Source: an uncultured Lachnospiraceae bacterium | GTDB lineage: Bacteria > Bacillota > Clostridia > Lachnospirales > Lachnospiraceae | DNA: 64,000 nt | Assembly (NCBI GenBank): GCA_910587155.1 | Contig: CAJULA010000009.1 | Span: 45,018-109,017 of the forward strand | Direction: 5' to 3' | Shown here: piece by piece, positions 42,894 through 52,443 of the stretch | How positions within the stretch are numbered: position 1 is the stretch's first letter | How the letters are laid out: each line of letters opens with the position of its first letter | The notes under the pieces: model-generated | Seen by the model: only the letters and a program-made list of their open reading frames with translations | What the model was told of the DNA's origin: nothing | The model's database searches: none | Program-made: the position numbers and the translations under genes

Positions 42894-44861
42894 ATGAGCA
42901 AAGGAACTTATTATATTACGACGGCTATCGCCTATACTTCGGGGAAACCCCATATCGGAAACAGCTATGAAATCGTACTGGCGGACAGTATTGCCAGATT
43001 TAAGCGCAAAGAAGGATATGATGTCTTTTTTCAGACCGGGACGGATGAGCATGGACAGAAGATCGAACTGAAAGCGCAGGAAGCCGGTGTCACCCCCAGA
43101 GAGTTTGTAGACGGTGTGGTAGAAACCATCAGAAAACTCTGGGATCTGATGGACACCTCTTATGATAATTTCATACGTACCACGGATGAAAAGCATGAAA
43201 AAGAGGTACAGAAGATATTCAGGCGTCTCTATGAGCAGGGGGATATTTACAAAGGGGCTTATGAAGGGATGTACTGTACACCCTGTGAGTCTTTCTGGAC
43301 ACAGGGACAGCTTGTGGACGGAAAATGTCCGGACTGCGGCAGGGAAGTAAAACCGGCCAGAGAAGAGGCTTATTTTTTCCGGATGAGTAAGTATGCGGAC
43401 CGCCTGATCGAACATATCAACAGCCATCCGGAATTTATACAGCCTGTATCCCGCAGGAATGAGATGATGAACAATTTCCTTCTTCCGGGCCTGCAGGATC
43501 TGTGCGTTTCACGGACATCCTTCAAGTGGGGCATCCCCGTGGACTTTGATGAGAAACATGTGGTTTATGTCTGGATGGATGCCCTGAGCAACTATATCAC
43601 CGGCATCGGCTATCACTGCGGTGGTGAAAATGGAGAGCAGTATAAGAAATACTGGCCTGCCGATCTGCATCTGATCGGTAAGGATATCATCCGCTTCCAT
43701 ACGATTTACTGGCCGATATTCCTGATGGCGTTGGGTGAGCCGCTGCCGAAGCAGATCTTTGGCCATCCATGGCTGCTGCAGGGTGACGGCAAGATGAGCA
43801 AATCCAAAGGCAACGTGATCTATGCGGACGATCTGGTGGATTTCTTTGGTGTGGATGCGGTCCGCTATTTTGTACTTCATGAGATGCCGTTTGAGAATGA
43901 CGGTGTGATTTCCTGGGAGCTGATGGTTGAACGTCTCAATTCCGATCTTGCCAATACCCTGGGCAATCTGGTGAACCGTACCATCTCCATGAGCAACAAA
44001 TATTTTGGCGGTATCGTCAGCGACAGGCATGTGACGGATGACGTGGACGAGGATCTGAAAGCAGTGGCCTGCGCAGCAGCGGGCAGGGTACAGGAAAAGA
44101 TGGACAGTCTGCGGGTGGCGGACGCTATCACAGAGATTTTTGCGCTCTTTAAACGCTGTAATAAATACATTGATGAAACGATGCCCTGGATACTGGCAAA
44201 AGAGGAAAAAGACCATGACCGGCTTGCCACCGTCCTCTATCACCTGACGGAAGGCATTGTGATGGGCGCTTCGCTTCTGGAGCCGTTTATGCCACGGTGC
44301 GCGGAGAATATTGCGCGGCAGCTTAACACCACGCTCCGTGATTTTGACTCTCTGCAGGAATTTGGCCTTTACCCTTCCGGCAATCGGGTGACAGAAAAAC
44401 CGGAGATCCTGTTTGCCAGACTGGATGTAAAAGAAGTGGTGGAAAAGGCGGAAGCCATGTTTGAGGCGCGCCGCAGGGAACAGGAGGGAGATGACAGAGC
44501 GCAGGAAGAAGAGGTCATTGATCTGGAGGCGAAACCGGAGATTACGTATGATGATTTTGAAAAGCTGCAGTTCCGGGTAGGTGAGATCATTGCCTGTGAG
44601 GAAGTGAAGAAGTCAAAAAAGCTGCTTTGTTCTCAGGTGAGGATCGGCAGAGAAGTGAAACAGATTGTATCCGGTATCAAACAGTACTATACGGCGGAGG
44701 AGATGGTGGGCAAAAAAGTCATGGTTCTGACGAACTTAAAACCGGCAAAGCTGGCCGGCGTTGTGTCAGAAGGAATGTTGCTATGCGCGGAAGATGCACA
44801 GGGACAGCTGGCGCTTGTCGCACCGGAGAAAGAGATGCCTGCCGGCGCGGAAATCTGTTAA
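42894..44861 (+). CDS. metG: Methionyl-tRNA synthetase
   Basis: A 655-residue class I synthetase charging tRNA-Met. It has the HIGH-type HIGNSYE (in GKPHIGNSYEIVLADS), a zinc knuckle CTPCESFW...CPDCGR, and DGKMSKSKGNVIYADDLVD (KMSKS). The C-terminal tRNA-binding domain begins near residue 545 (DDFEKLQFRVGEIIACEEV). ATG 42894 is taken; a TTG three bases earlier is in frame but less likely. It is the housekeeping copy by completeness. Confidence 0.96.
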   Translation: MSKGTYYITTAIAYTSGKPHIGNSYEIVLADSIARFKRKEGYDVFFQTGTDEHGQKIELKAQEAGVTPREFVDGVVETIRKLWDLMDTSYDNFIRTTDEKHEKEVQKIFRRLYEQGDIYKGAYEGMYCTPCESFWTQGQLVDGKCPDCGREVKPAREEAYFFRMSKYADRLIEHINSHPEFIQPVSRRNEMMNNFLLPGLQDLCVSRTSFKWGIPVDFDEKHVVYVWMDALSNYITGIGYHCGGENGEQYKKYWPADLHLIGKDIIRFHTIYWPIFLMALGEPLPKQIFGHPWLLQGDGKMSKSKGNVIYADDLVDFFGVDAVRYFVLHEMPFENDGVISWELMVERLNSDLANTLGNLVNRTISMSNKYFGGIVSDRHVTDDVDEDLKAVACAAAGRVQEKMDSLRVADAITEIFALFKRCNKYIDETMPWILAKEEKDHDRLATVLYHLTEGIVMGASLLEPFMPRCAENIARQLNTTLRDFDSLQEFGLYPSGNRVTEKPEILFARLDVKEVVEKAEAMFEARRREQEGDDRAQEEEVIDLEAKPEITYDDFEKLQFRVGEIIACEEVKKSKKLLCSQVRIGREVKQIVSGIKQYYTAEEMVGKKVMVLTNLKPAKLAGVVSEGMLLCAEDAQGQLALVAPEKEMPAGAEIC

Positions 44862-44899
44862 TGTGTTTTGTTACATGATTTTCCCTGATTTTCAGTATA

Positions 44900-45030
44900 C
44901 TAAGGAAGTGCTGATGAAATCAGCGCTTCCTTAGAACCTCCGGCGGATGCGCACGGATTTGCAAGAAAAATGCTGCTTCGCAGCGCAAATCCGGCGCGGG
45001 AAACGCTTTCATCAGCGTTTCCCTAAGGAA
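44900..45030. repeat. Dispersed hairpin repeat element, longest copy
   Basis: The element is bounded by hairpins. At 44900-44934 CTAAGGAAGTGCTGAT pairs with ATCAGCGCTTCCTTAG around GAA. At 44998-45023 GGGAAACGCT pairs with AGCGTTTCCC. The middle holds a smaller hairpin near GCTGCTTCGCAGC. Related sequence occurs at 24125 and 53058. It looks like a MITE- or REP-like intergenic element. No gene lies in 44862-45055. Confidence 0.65.
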
Positions 45031-45055
45031 AGTAAAAGAAGAAAGAGGGATGAAT

Positions 45056-46036
45056 ATGAAAATTATGTTTTACAGTACAAAACCTTATGACAGATATTGG
45101 TTTGAACCGATGGGCAAGGACTATGGCTTTGAAATGCATTTTGTGGAAATGCAGTGTGACGAGGAGACGCTGTCCCTGGCGCAGGGGTATGATGCCATCT
45201 GCATTTTTGTCAATGATTATGTGAATGCGGCGATGATAGAGCGGATGCATCAGATGAAAATCCGGGGAATTCTGCTGCGGTGCGCAGGGTTCAACAATGT
45301 AGATATCCGGGCGGCCGAGGGAAAGCTGCATGTACTGCGTGTCCCCAGTTATTCTCCGCAGGCCGTGGCGGAATTTGCCATGGCCCTCCTTCTGACTGTA
45401 AACCGCTTTACGCATCGGGCTTATACCAGAACAAGAGATTATAATATGAATATCAACGGATTTATGGGTGTGGATCTGTATAAAAAGACGGCGGGTGTGG
45501 TAGGTACCGGTAAGATCGGGCAGGCTATGATCCGTATTCTGCAGGGCTTTTGCATGAAGATACTTGCGTATGATCCCTACCCTAATCCGGCGCTGGATGT
45601 CACCTATGTCTCTCTGGAAGAGCTGATGAAGCAGTCGGATATTATCAGTCTCCATTGTCCGCTGACGGAGGAGACCAGGCATCTGATCAATCCGCAGACC
45701 ATAAGTATGATGAAAAAGGGAGTGTATCTTGTAAATACTTCAAGGGGTGCGCTGATTGATACGGAAGCACTTATAGACGGGCTGCTGGAAAAGAGATTTG
45801 CCGGTGTGGGACTGGATGTCTATGAGGAAGAAGAAGGGGTGTTTTACGAGGATCGTTCTAATGAGATTGTCAAAGATGAAAACCTGGTAAGGCTTACCTC
45901 TTTTCCCAATGTGCTTATCACCTCTCATATGGGATTTTTTACAAAAGAGGCTACCAAGGCCATTGCACAGACTACGCTGGAAAACGCCTATGCGCTGGAA
46001 ACGGGAAAAGAGCTGGTCAATGAGGTCAGACCATAA
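45056..46036 (+). CDS. ldhA: D-lactate dehydrogenase
   Basis: A 326-residue NAD-dependent 2-hydroxyacid dehydrogenase reducing pyruvate to D-lactate. It has KIMFYSTKPYDRYWFEP at the start, LRCAGFNNVDIRAAE, Rossmann GVVGTGKIGQAMIRIL, CPLTEETRHLINPQT, NTSRGALIDTEALIDGL, and the catalytic E/H blocks GLDVYEEEEGV and SHMGFFTKEAT. ATG 45056 is chosen over 45050 for spacing from AAGAGGG. It probably serves fermentation of sugars brought in by the neighbouring importers. Confidence 0.92.
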   Translation: MKIMFYSTKPYDRYWFEPMGKDYGFEMHFVEMQCDEETLSLAQGYDAICIFVNDYVNAAMIERMHQMKIRGILLRCAGFNNVDIRAAEGKLHVLRVPSYSPQAVAEFAMALLLTVNRFTHRAYTRTRDYNMNINGFMGVDLYKKTAGVVGTGKIGQAMIRILQGFCMKILAYDPYPNPALDVTYVSLEELMKQSDIISLHCPLTEETRHLINPQTISMMKKGVYLVNTSRGALIDTEALIDGLLEKRFAGVGLDVYEEEEGVFYEDRSNEIVKDENLVRLTSFPNVLITSHMGFFTKEATKAIAQTTLENAYALETGKELVNEVRP

Positions 46037-46151
46037 CGACAGAAGAGATGTTTTTCCTGTGACAGTCGACGTATGGCAGGATAAGCTGACTCTTGTATTT
46101 CCGTAAAAAATCCGATATGATGTATAGAGAGGGCAGTTTAGAGGTGATAGA

Positions 46152-46631
46152 ATGGACAGAGAGCATACCTCATGGACAGTCAGAGTTGCATATCGTGATG
46201 AATGGCAGGACGCCATGGCACTGGCATGGAAGACTTTTCTGAAATATGAGGCAGGAGACTATACGGAGGAAGGCGTCAGAAGCTTCCAGGATTTTATAAC
46301 GGATACCATGCTTTACCGTATGTTTCTGCTGGGCAGTTATGAAATGATGGTTGCAAAAGAGGGAGAGCAGATTGTGGGGATGATCACAGCCCGCAACGGC
46401 GGTCATGTTTCCCTTTTGTTTGTGGATGAAAAGTATCACCGGAAAGGCGTCGGGAAAGCGCTGATGCAGTATCTGTGTCATTATCTGCTGACGGAAGCCG
46501 GGATATCGAGAGTTACGGTCAATGCTTCTCCCTATGGGATCGGTTTCTATCATAAGCTGGGTTTTCGGGATACCGGACTGGAAACAGAGCAGAGCGGCAT
46601 CCGTTATACGCCAATGGAATTTGTTATGTAG
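46152..46631 (+). CDS. GNAT-family N-acetyltransferase
   Basis: A 159-residue acetyltransferase. The acetyl-CoA loop is LLFVDEKYHRKGVGKALMQYL (R/K-G-x-G), with preceding beta strands KEGEQIVGMITAR and the following NASPYGIGFYHKLGFRDTG typical of GNAT enzymes. Substrate is unknown. GAGGTG lies before the ATG. It is 31 bases upstream of the HD-domain gene and may share its transcript. Confidence 0.85.
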   Translation: MDREHTSWTVRVAYRDEWQDAMALAWKTFLKYEAGDYTEEGVRSFQDFITDTMLYRMFLLGSYEMMVAKEGEQIVGMITARNGGHVSLLFVDEKYHRKGVGKALMQYLCHYLLTEAGISRVTVNASPYGIGFYHKLGFRDTGLETEQSGIRYTPMEFVM

Positions 46632-46662
46632 ACTTCAGGGATAAGGAAAAGAGGGAAGTGCC

Positions 46663-47931
46663 ATGCGGGCAATGGATTATATCAGCAGTACCAATATATG
46701 CTATCTGACCTGCGATACACTGCGTCTGATAGATGAGAGGCCCATCGTACATGGTATGCGTGTTGCATATATGATGATGAAGATGCTGGAATGTAAAGGA
46801 AGCTATGACGAATATGAAGTGGCTGAATTTGCGTTTCTTACGATGATACATGATATCGGGGTGTACCGGACCAATCCGATTACTGACGAGGCTGCCTATG
46901 ATACGGAGGGGGCCGGGACGGCTCATGCCGTATATGGAGCTCTTTTTCTCAAGCAGGTATCCCCTTTTGGCAGCAGGGCAGACATTATCATGTATCATCA
47001 CCTGCCGTATTCCAAGGTCGGCCGTCTGAATTATGAATACAGTAAGGTAGCCATGTACCTCTATCTTCTGGAGGATGTGGACCGGCTTTTTCTGAAAGAG
47101 GGAGCGGCACTCGATACCCGGGAACTGGAAGCCGGTGCCGGTCAGCGCTATCTGCCGGAGGCAATTTCCCTGCTTGCCCGTTGCATCCGCCAGGAAGGCA
47201 TGCTGAAAAAGCTGGAATCCGGTGAATATCTGAAAGAACTGCAGGCCTTTATGGAAAACGTGCTGTTTACCAACGAAGAAAAAGAGAATTATATGCGCTT
47301 TATCATGCACTGTTTCAGCCTCAAAGGGAGAATGCGGACACTGGAAGCCATCATGTGCAGCTGCATCGTGGATGAAATTGCCCAGAGCATGGAACTGACC
47401 GGACGGGAAAAGGATAAACTCTACTATGCCGCCATGCTGCATGATATCGGCCTGATGGCAATAGATCCGGAGATCTTAAAAGGCGCAAAGAAGTTTACCG
47501 AAGAAGAGCGCACTGCATATCGCAAGCATGTGGGAATCGGCAGAGAACTGCTGGAAAAATATTTTATCGTGAAAGAGATCGCGGATATTTCGAGCGCTCA
47601 TCATGAAATGCTGGACGGCAGCGGCTATCCGGAGGGATTGAAGGAGAACCAGATCAGCAATAATCAGGCGATTCTGCAGGTGGCGGATAATGTCACGGCA
47701 GTTCTGAATATGAAGAGAAAGCTGACCCGCAGTGAAATACTCAGCATCCTGCAGGTACAGGCCCAGAGAAAACGGCTACATAAAAAAGCGGTCAGTGGTG
47801 TGACCGATAATTATGATACGATCCAGAATCGCCTGCGCAGCGAGACACAGGAATATCTGGATCTGCATGTTAAGATTAACGACAGATATAAGCGGCTGAT
47901 CGGCGGCAGTTCGTCGGGAGGAAGAGCATGA
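46663..47931 (+). CDS. Protein with two HD/HD-GYP-type domains
   Basis: A 422-residue cytoplasmic protein. The first HD-like module has TMIHDIGVYRTNPI and a later YHHLPYSKVG. The second, with AAMLHDIGLMAIDPEIL and HHEMLDGSGYPEGL, is an HD-GYP signature suggesting cyclic di-GMP hydrolysis. The first module lacks the GYP tripeptide and may be regulatory. It overlaps the YesL-like gene by four bases (ATGA). Substrate is inferred from the family only. Confidence 0.85.
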   Translation: MRAMDYISSTNICYLTCDTLRLIDERPIVHGMRVAYMMMKMLECKGSYDEYEVAEFAFLTMIHDIGVYRTNPITDEAAYDTEGAGTAHAVYGALFLKQVSPFGSRADIIMYHHLPYSKVGRLNYEYSKVAMYLYLLEDVDRLFLKEGAALDTRELEAGAGQRYLPEAISLLARCIRQEGMLKKLESGEYLKELQAFMENVLFTNEEKENYMRFIMHCFSLKGRMRTLEAIMCSCIVDEIAQSMELTGREKDKLYYAAMLHDIGLMAIDPEILKGAKKFTEEERTAYRKHVGIGRELLEKYFIVKEIADISSAHHEMLDGSGYPEGLKENQISNNQAILQVADNVTAVLNMKRKLTRSEILSILQVQAQRKRLHKKAVSGVTDNYDTIQNRLRSETQEYLDLHVKINDRYKRLIGGSSSGGRA

Positions 47932-48566
47932 ATGGTATATTTAATCCGGAAAGTCCGGTGATGGCATTTTTAGGCAGAGTAGCGGATTTGGTCTGGCTCA
48001 ATGTGCTGACACTTTTGTGCTGTATTCCGGTGGTAACGGCGGGCGCTGCGCTGACGGCGCTTCACTATGTGACAATCAAGATGGTGAGAGGCGAAGAGGG
48101 CTATCTCACCAGAAGCTATTTTAAATCGTTTAAGCAGAATTTTTTTCAGGCTACAGCGCTGTGGCTGTTGTTTGCCCTGATTCTGGCAGTGGCCTGGGGG
48201 GATTTTTACTTTATATCCATGATGGATGCTGATGTGGCTGGTGTGCTGCGGATTGCCCTGATGGCCGTATTCTTCTTTTTTCTCTCCGGCGCCGTTTACT
48301 GGTTCCCGCTTCTGGCCAGATTTGAGAACAGCATCAGGAATACAGTCAAAAATGCCTGTCTGCTGGGGATTCTTCACTTCCCAAAAACAATCCTGATCCT
48401 TGTTATTTATGTGGGGATGGCAGTGATCTACTATCTGTTTCTCTACAGACTTATGCCGCTTATATTTCTGGCGGGTATTTCACTTCCTGTTTACATGACA
48501 TCTTATTTCTTTTCCGGCATTTTCAGAAAACTGGAGCCGGAGGAAGAGACACCTTCCCAGGCGTAG
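47928..48566 (+). CDS. YesL/DUF624-family membrane protein
   Basis: A 212-residue integral membrane protein with about five helices. The opening PVMAFLGRVADLVWLNVLTL, then CCIPVVTAGAALTALHYV and SYFKSFKQNFFQATALWLL, match the DUF624/YesL family. Such genes often accompany YesM/YesN sugar systems, but their function is unknown. Here it follows a cyclic-nucleotide-type HD gene and precedes the sugar-importer ATPase. Confidence 0.85.
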   Translation: MNGIFNPESPVMAFLGRVADLVWLNVLTLLCCIPVVTAGAALTALHYVTIKMVRGEEGYLTRSYFKSFKQNFFQATALWLLFALILAVAWGDFYFISMMDADVAGVLRIALMAVFFFFLSGAVYWFPLLARFENSIRNTVKNACLLGILHFPKTILILVIYVGMAVIYYLFLYRLMPLIFLAGISLPVYMTSYFFSGIFRKLEPEEETPSQA

Positions 48567-48755
48567 GCTTCCGGCGGTTTGTCCATGGACTGCCGACAAA
48601 GCCACAGACAACGTTGGTCAATCTGTATAGAAATCCCGGAAAACTTTGTGGAATCGTGGTATGGCGCAAAAATGCAATACCAACTATACTATGGATAAGG
48701 CAAGAGAGGCCGGTTGGCTTTCGAAGGAAACGATAAAAAACAGGAGGACGAGATA

Positions 48756-49862
48756 GTGGCAAGTTTATCATTAAAAAACATTTGCAAGAAATACCCCAAC
48801 GGATTTGAGGCGGTTAAGGATTTTAATCTTGAGATCGAGGATAAGGAATTTATTATTTTCGTAGGACCTTCCGGATGTGGGAAATCCACCACCCTTCGTA
48901 TGGTGGCAGGCCTGGAAGATATTTCTTCCGGCGAACTGAAGATTGACGGCAGGCTGGTCAATGATGTGGAGCCCAAGGACAGAGATATTGCCATGGTATT
49001 CCAGAACTATGCACTGTATCCTCATATGACGGTTTATGACAATATGGCTTTCGGTCTGAAGTTACGTAAGGTGCCGAAAGATGAGATTGATAAAATGGTA
49101 AAGGAAGCTGCAAGGATCCTTGATCTGGAAAAACTTCTGGAAGGTAAGCCGAAGGCTCTTTCCGGCGGTCAGAGACAGCGTGTTGCCATGGGGCGTGCCA
49201 TCGTGCGTAATCCCAAAGTCTTCCTGATGGATGAACCGCTGTCCAATCTGGATGCAAAGCTTCGTGTGCAGATGCGTACCGAGATTGCGAAACTGCACCA
49301 GAGACTGGGGGCTACCATTATTTATGTAACGCATGACCAGACCGAGGCCATGACTCTGGGTACAAGAATCGTCGTTATGAAAGACGGCGTCGTTCAGCAG
49401 GTTGACAGCCCTCAGAATTTATATGAGAGACCGCAGAATCTTTTTGTTGCAGGCTTTATGGGTTCTCCGCAGATGAACTTTATCGGCGCTGAGATCGAAG
49501 TGAAGGGCGACAAGGCGTATGCAAAAACCTCCGGCCTCAATATTGAACTGCCGGCAGAAAAAGCCAAAAAGGTGATTGACGGCGGCTATAACGGGAAGAC
49601 CGTTACACTGGGAATCCGTCCTGAGGATGTTTATGACGCAGCGATGGCTCCTCAGCTGAAGAACGCATTTGATACGACAATCAATGTATATGAGCTTCTT
49701 GGCGCGGAAGTATATCTGTACTTTGATCTGGGCGAGTTCCCGATCACTGCAAGGGTTGATCCCCGGACGGCTGCAAGAAGCGGAAGCAAGGCAAGATTTG
49801 CCCTTGATGTGGATAAGATGCACATATTTGACAAAGAGACCGAAAAAGTGATCACCAATTAA
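48756..49862 (+). CDS. msmK: Shared sugar ABC importer ATPase, MsmK/UgpC type
   Basis: A 368-residue ATPase of the MalK class. It has Walker A GPSGCGKSTTLRMVAGLED, Q-loop MVFQNYALYPHMTVYDN, LSGGQRQRVAMGRAIVRNPK, LMDEPLSNLDAKLR and a C-terminal TOBE-type domain (LGIRPEDVYDA). GTG 48756 is chosen for the AGGAGG nine bases upstream. No permease is next to it. In this group one such ATPase typically serves several importers. The alpha-galactoside permeases at 59951-61704 have no ATPase of their own and probably use it. Confidence 0.88.
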   Translation: MASLSLKNICKKYPNGFEAVKDFNLEIEDKEFIIFVGPSGCGKSTTLRMVAGLEDISSGELKIDGRLVNDVEPKDRDIAMVFQNYALYPHMTVYDNMAFGLKLRKVPKDEIDKMVKEAARILDLEKLLEGKPKALSGGQRQRVAMGRAIVRNPKVFLMDEPLSNLDAKLRVQMRTEIAKLHQRLGATIIYVTHDQTEAMTLGTRIVVMKDGVVQQVDSPQNLYERPQNLFVAGFMGSPQMNFIGAEIEVKGDKAYAKTSGLNIELPAEKAKKVIDGGYNGKTVTLGIRPEDVYDAAMAPQLKNAFDTTINVYELLGAEVYLYFDLGEFPITARVDPRTAARSGSKARFALDVDKMHIFDKETEKVITN

Positions 49863-49870
49863 GGAGAGAT

Positions 49871-50950
49871 ATGCTGTCAAACCAGATCATACAGGCGAGC
49901 ATTGATGAATTACGGAGCATTACAAGAATAGATTTGTGCGTGACGGATCTGCAGGGGGTGGTGGCAGCGTCGACAATGGACGCTGCCGAAATACCGCCGG
50001 GGCTGATTGCGGAGTTTGCCCGGTCCGCTGCCGACAGCCAGACTGTAGGCGGCTATTATCTTTTTAAAGTCATGGAAGCAGAGGAAGCGGCATATGTGGT
50101 TCTTTCCAGGGGCAGAGAGGATGCCTATATGACGGGAAGGATCGCAGTGAGCCAGATTCGTCAGCTTATGATTGCTTATAAGGCAAAACTGGATAAAGAC
50201 AATTTCCTGCAGAATCTGATCTTGGATAATCTGCTCTTGGTGGATATCTATAACCGTGCCAGAAAGCTGCATATTCCGGCAGAAGGCAGGCGGGCGGTGC
50301 TCCTGATCGAAACGGATTCGGATGAGGATGCGGACATTATGGAGATGCTCAAGGGTCTCTTTTTGACTTATAATGGTGACTATCTGACTGCCGTGGAAGA
50401 GCGGAATATCATTCTGATTAAATCGCTGGGAGAAGAGGAAGGTTATCAGGAACTCAGGCGTGTGGCAGAGATGATCGTCGACATGGTCAATGCGGAAGCC
50501 ATGGTTAATGTAAAGGTATCTTTTGGAACTATTGTTTCAGAACTCAAAGATGTGTCAAAATCCTTTAAAGAAGCCAAGCTGGCTCTGAACGTAGGGCGCA
50601 TTTTCTATGAGGAAACCAATGTCATTGCCTATCATTCACTGGGAATCGGCAGACTGATCTATCAGCTTCCGGAAAATCTGTGCAGGATCTTCATACGGGA
50701 GATATTTGGCAGAGATGAGATTCCGGAAGAAATTGATGAAGAGATACTCAATACGATTCAGAAATTTTTTCAGAATAATCTCAATATTTCGGAAACCTCC
50801 AGGCAACTCTTCGTGCACCGCAATACGCTTGTTTACCGGATTGAGAAGGTGCAGAAAATCACGGGCCTGGACATGAGAAACTTTGAGGATGCCCTGACGT
50901 TTAACATTGCGCTCATGGTGCTGAGTTATCTGAAACATCTGGAACTGTAA
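49871..50950 (+). CDS. CdaR/PucR-type transcriptional regulator
   Basis: A 359-residue regulator. The N-terminal region (SIDELRSITRIDLCVTDLQG, then MTGRIAVSQIRQLMIAY) resembles the sugar-diacid recognition domain. A GGDEF-like middle follows. The C-terminal PucR helix-turn-helix is NISETSRQLFVHRNTLVYRI, then VQKITGLDMRNFEDALTFN. It starts eight bases after msmK, so it probably controls or is coexpressed with that ATPase. Its inducer is unknown. Confidence 0.82.
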   Translation: MLSNQIIQASIDELRSITRIDLCVTDLQGVVAASTMDAAEIPPGLIAEFARSAADSQTVGGYYLFKVMEAEEAAYVVLSRGREDAYMTGRIAVSQIRQLMIAYKAKLDKDNFLQNLILDNLLLVDIYNRARKLHIPAEGRRAVLLIETDSDEDADIMEMLKGLFLTYNGDYLTAVEERNIILIKSLGEEEGYQELRRVAEMIVDMVNAEAMVNVKVSFGTIVSELKDVSKSFKEAKLALNVGRIFYEETNVIAYHSLGIGRLIYQLPENLCRIFIREIFGRDEIPEEIDEEILNTIQKFFQNNLNISETSRQLFVHRNTLVYRIEKVQKITGLDMRNFEDALTFNIALMVLSYLKHLEL

Positions 50951-51051
50951 GAACTTAAAAAGAAATATATTTTTGGAATAACAGGTCTAAGATACCCTGT
51001 CCCCGAATATAATGGTTGTAGTATTTAATAGCTGCGACTGGAGGGACAGGG

Positions 51052-52443
51052 TTGTTTTATTTCAAAAAAATAATATCTTATTTTGATTATTATGAATTCG
51101 GAGAAAAGCAAAAAAACTGCGGACACGGAAAGATTCTGGTCAAAGATCAGAAAGTAACCGTGGAGATACATATCAAAGGTCTGGGGAGCAAGGAAAGCCA
51201 GATGTGTGATATTTACGCGAAGGGCCGGGAAGAGAAGAAACTGGGCAGAGTGGTACTGAACAAAGGGACAGGCTATTATAACGCCTGTTTTCAGAGTGAT
51301 GATATGGATGGGCAGGGGCTTTGCATTTTCGGTGTGACAGGACTGCGGATTGCCATGGATGAGAACCGATATTGCGAGACGACGTGGAAATGGGGCGAAT
51401 TGCCGCCTGAATATGCGGGGATGCAGAATAATGGAGAAGAAAAAGTAAAGCAGAAGGAGGAAGAGGAAACCAGGCGAAAACCGAAGCCGGAAAAAAGAGA
51501 AGAATGGCCGGGGCGAAAAGCGGAGCCGGAAAAAAGAGAAGAATGGCCGGAGCAAAAAGCAATATTTGGAAAGAGTGAAGAGGGGACAAAGCTGAACGCA
51601 GAGCCGGAAGGAAGAGAAGAGGGGACGGGGCCGAAAGCAGGGCCTGAAAAAAAGATCGTACAGGAAACTGTGGTAAGTCCCGGACTGAACACAGAATCGG
51701 AATCGGACTGGCCGGTATGGCATTTGCATGTGGAGCCGGTCAGAGAAAAAGAAGAGAGTAAGCCGCAGGAAGAGGAGAAGCAGAGAAGAGAGAAAGGGGA
51801 AGGGATACGAAAGATGGAGTCGGAATCGGAGCCCGAGCAGGAAGAGTGCAAACCGACATGGCGTCTGAGTGTGGAACCGGCCAGAGAGAACAAGGAATGC
51901 GAAATGAATGGAAAGGAGGCAGCCTTTCCGAAATCCATGCTGCCCCAAAACAAACATAGCGATGCTGTTCTTCATAAAACACAAATGGAAGAGAAAGTAA
52001 CAGGCGGCCGGCAGAGCCCGGAGCAGGAAGAAATGCCGTTGCAGAAGATGCTGTATGATGATAAATGGAAACAACTCTGCTGCCTGTATCCGGTATGCCA
52101 TCCTTTTGGTGCGGACGAGGAATATATTTCCATTGCGCCGAAGGATTTTGTCATTCTGCGAAAAGAATATCAGAATCTGGTGAGCAACAGTTTCCTGCTG
52201 CACAGTTTCTATAATTATCATCATGTCATTTTGGGAAAAGCAACTGATGAAAATGAGGAGATGTTTTATATCGGCGTACCGGGGGCTTATCTGGAAAGGG
52301 AGAAAAAGGTTGCTGTAATGTTCGGGTTTGAAGGTTTTGCGTTGTCTGAACGGGGGAACAGTAACCGCGGCAGGGCTGTAAGAGGACCCGGTGGGATTGA
52401 AACGGGAGCTTTCGGTTATTATATGCGTAAGGTGGAGATTTAG
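51052..52443 (+). CDS. DUF6128-domain protein with low-complexity charged middle
   Basis: A 463-residue protein with three parts. The conserved N-terminal domain (about 1-110) includes NCGHGKILVKDQKVTVEIHI and GLCIFGVTGLRIAMDENRY. The middle is highly charged and full of E, K and R, with repeats such as KREEWPGRKAEPEKREEWPE. The C-terminal domain resembles DUF6128 (LYDDKWKQLCCLYPVCHPFG, FYNYHHVILGK). This family is typical of Lachnospiraceae and has unknown function. The start is TTG, with GGAGGG six bases upstream. No signal peptide is obvious. Confidence 0.75.
   Translation: MFYFKKIISYFDYYEFGEKQKNCGHGKILVKDQKVTVEIHIKGLGSKESQMCDIYAKGREEKKLGRVVLNKGTGYYNACFQSDDMDGQGLCIFGVTGLRIAMDENRYCETTWKWGELPPEYAGMQNNGEEKVKQKEEEETRRKPKPEKREEWPGRKAEPEKREEWPEQKAIFGKSEEGTKLNAEPEGREEGTGPKAGPEKKIVQETVVSPGLNTESESDWPVWHLHVEPVREKEESKPQEEEKQRREKGEGIRKMESESEPEQEECKPTWRLSVEPARENKECEMNGKEAAFPKSMLPQNKHSDAVLHKTQMEEKVTGGRQSPEQEEMPLQKMLYDDKWKQLCCLYPVCHPFGADEEYISIAPKDFVILRKEYQNLVSNSFLLHSFYNYHHVILGKATDENEEMFYIGVPGAYLEREKKVAVMFGFEGFALSERGNSNRGRAVRGPGGIETGAFGYYMRKVEI

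Noticed and set aside
51480..51620. Repeated DNA in the DUF6128 gene considered as a mobile repeat
   Set aside because: The repeats keep the reading frame and encode the charged spacer, so they are coding low-complexity sequence.
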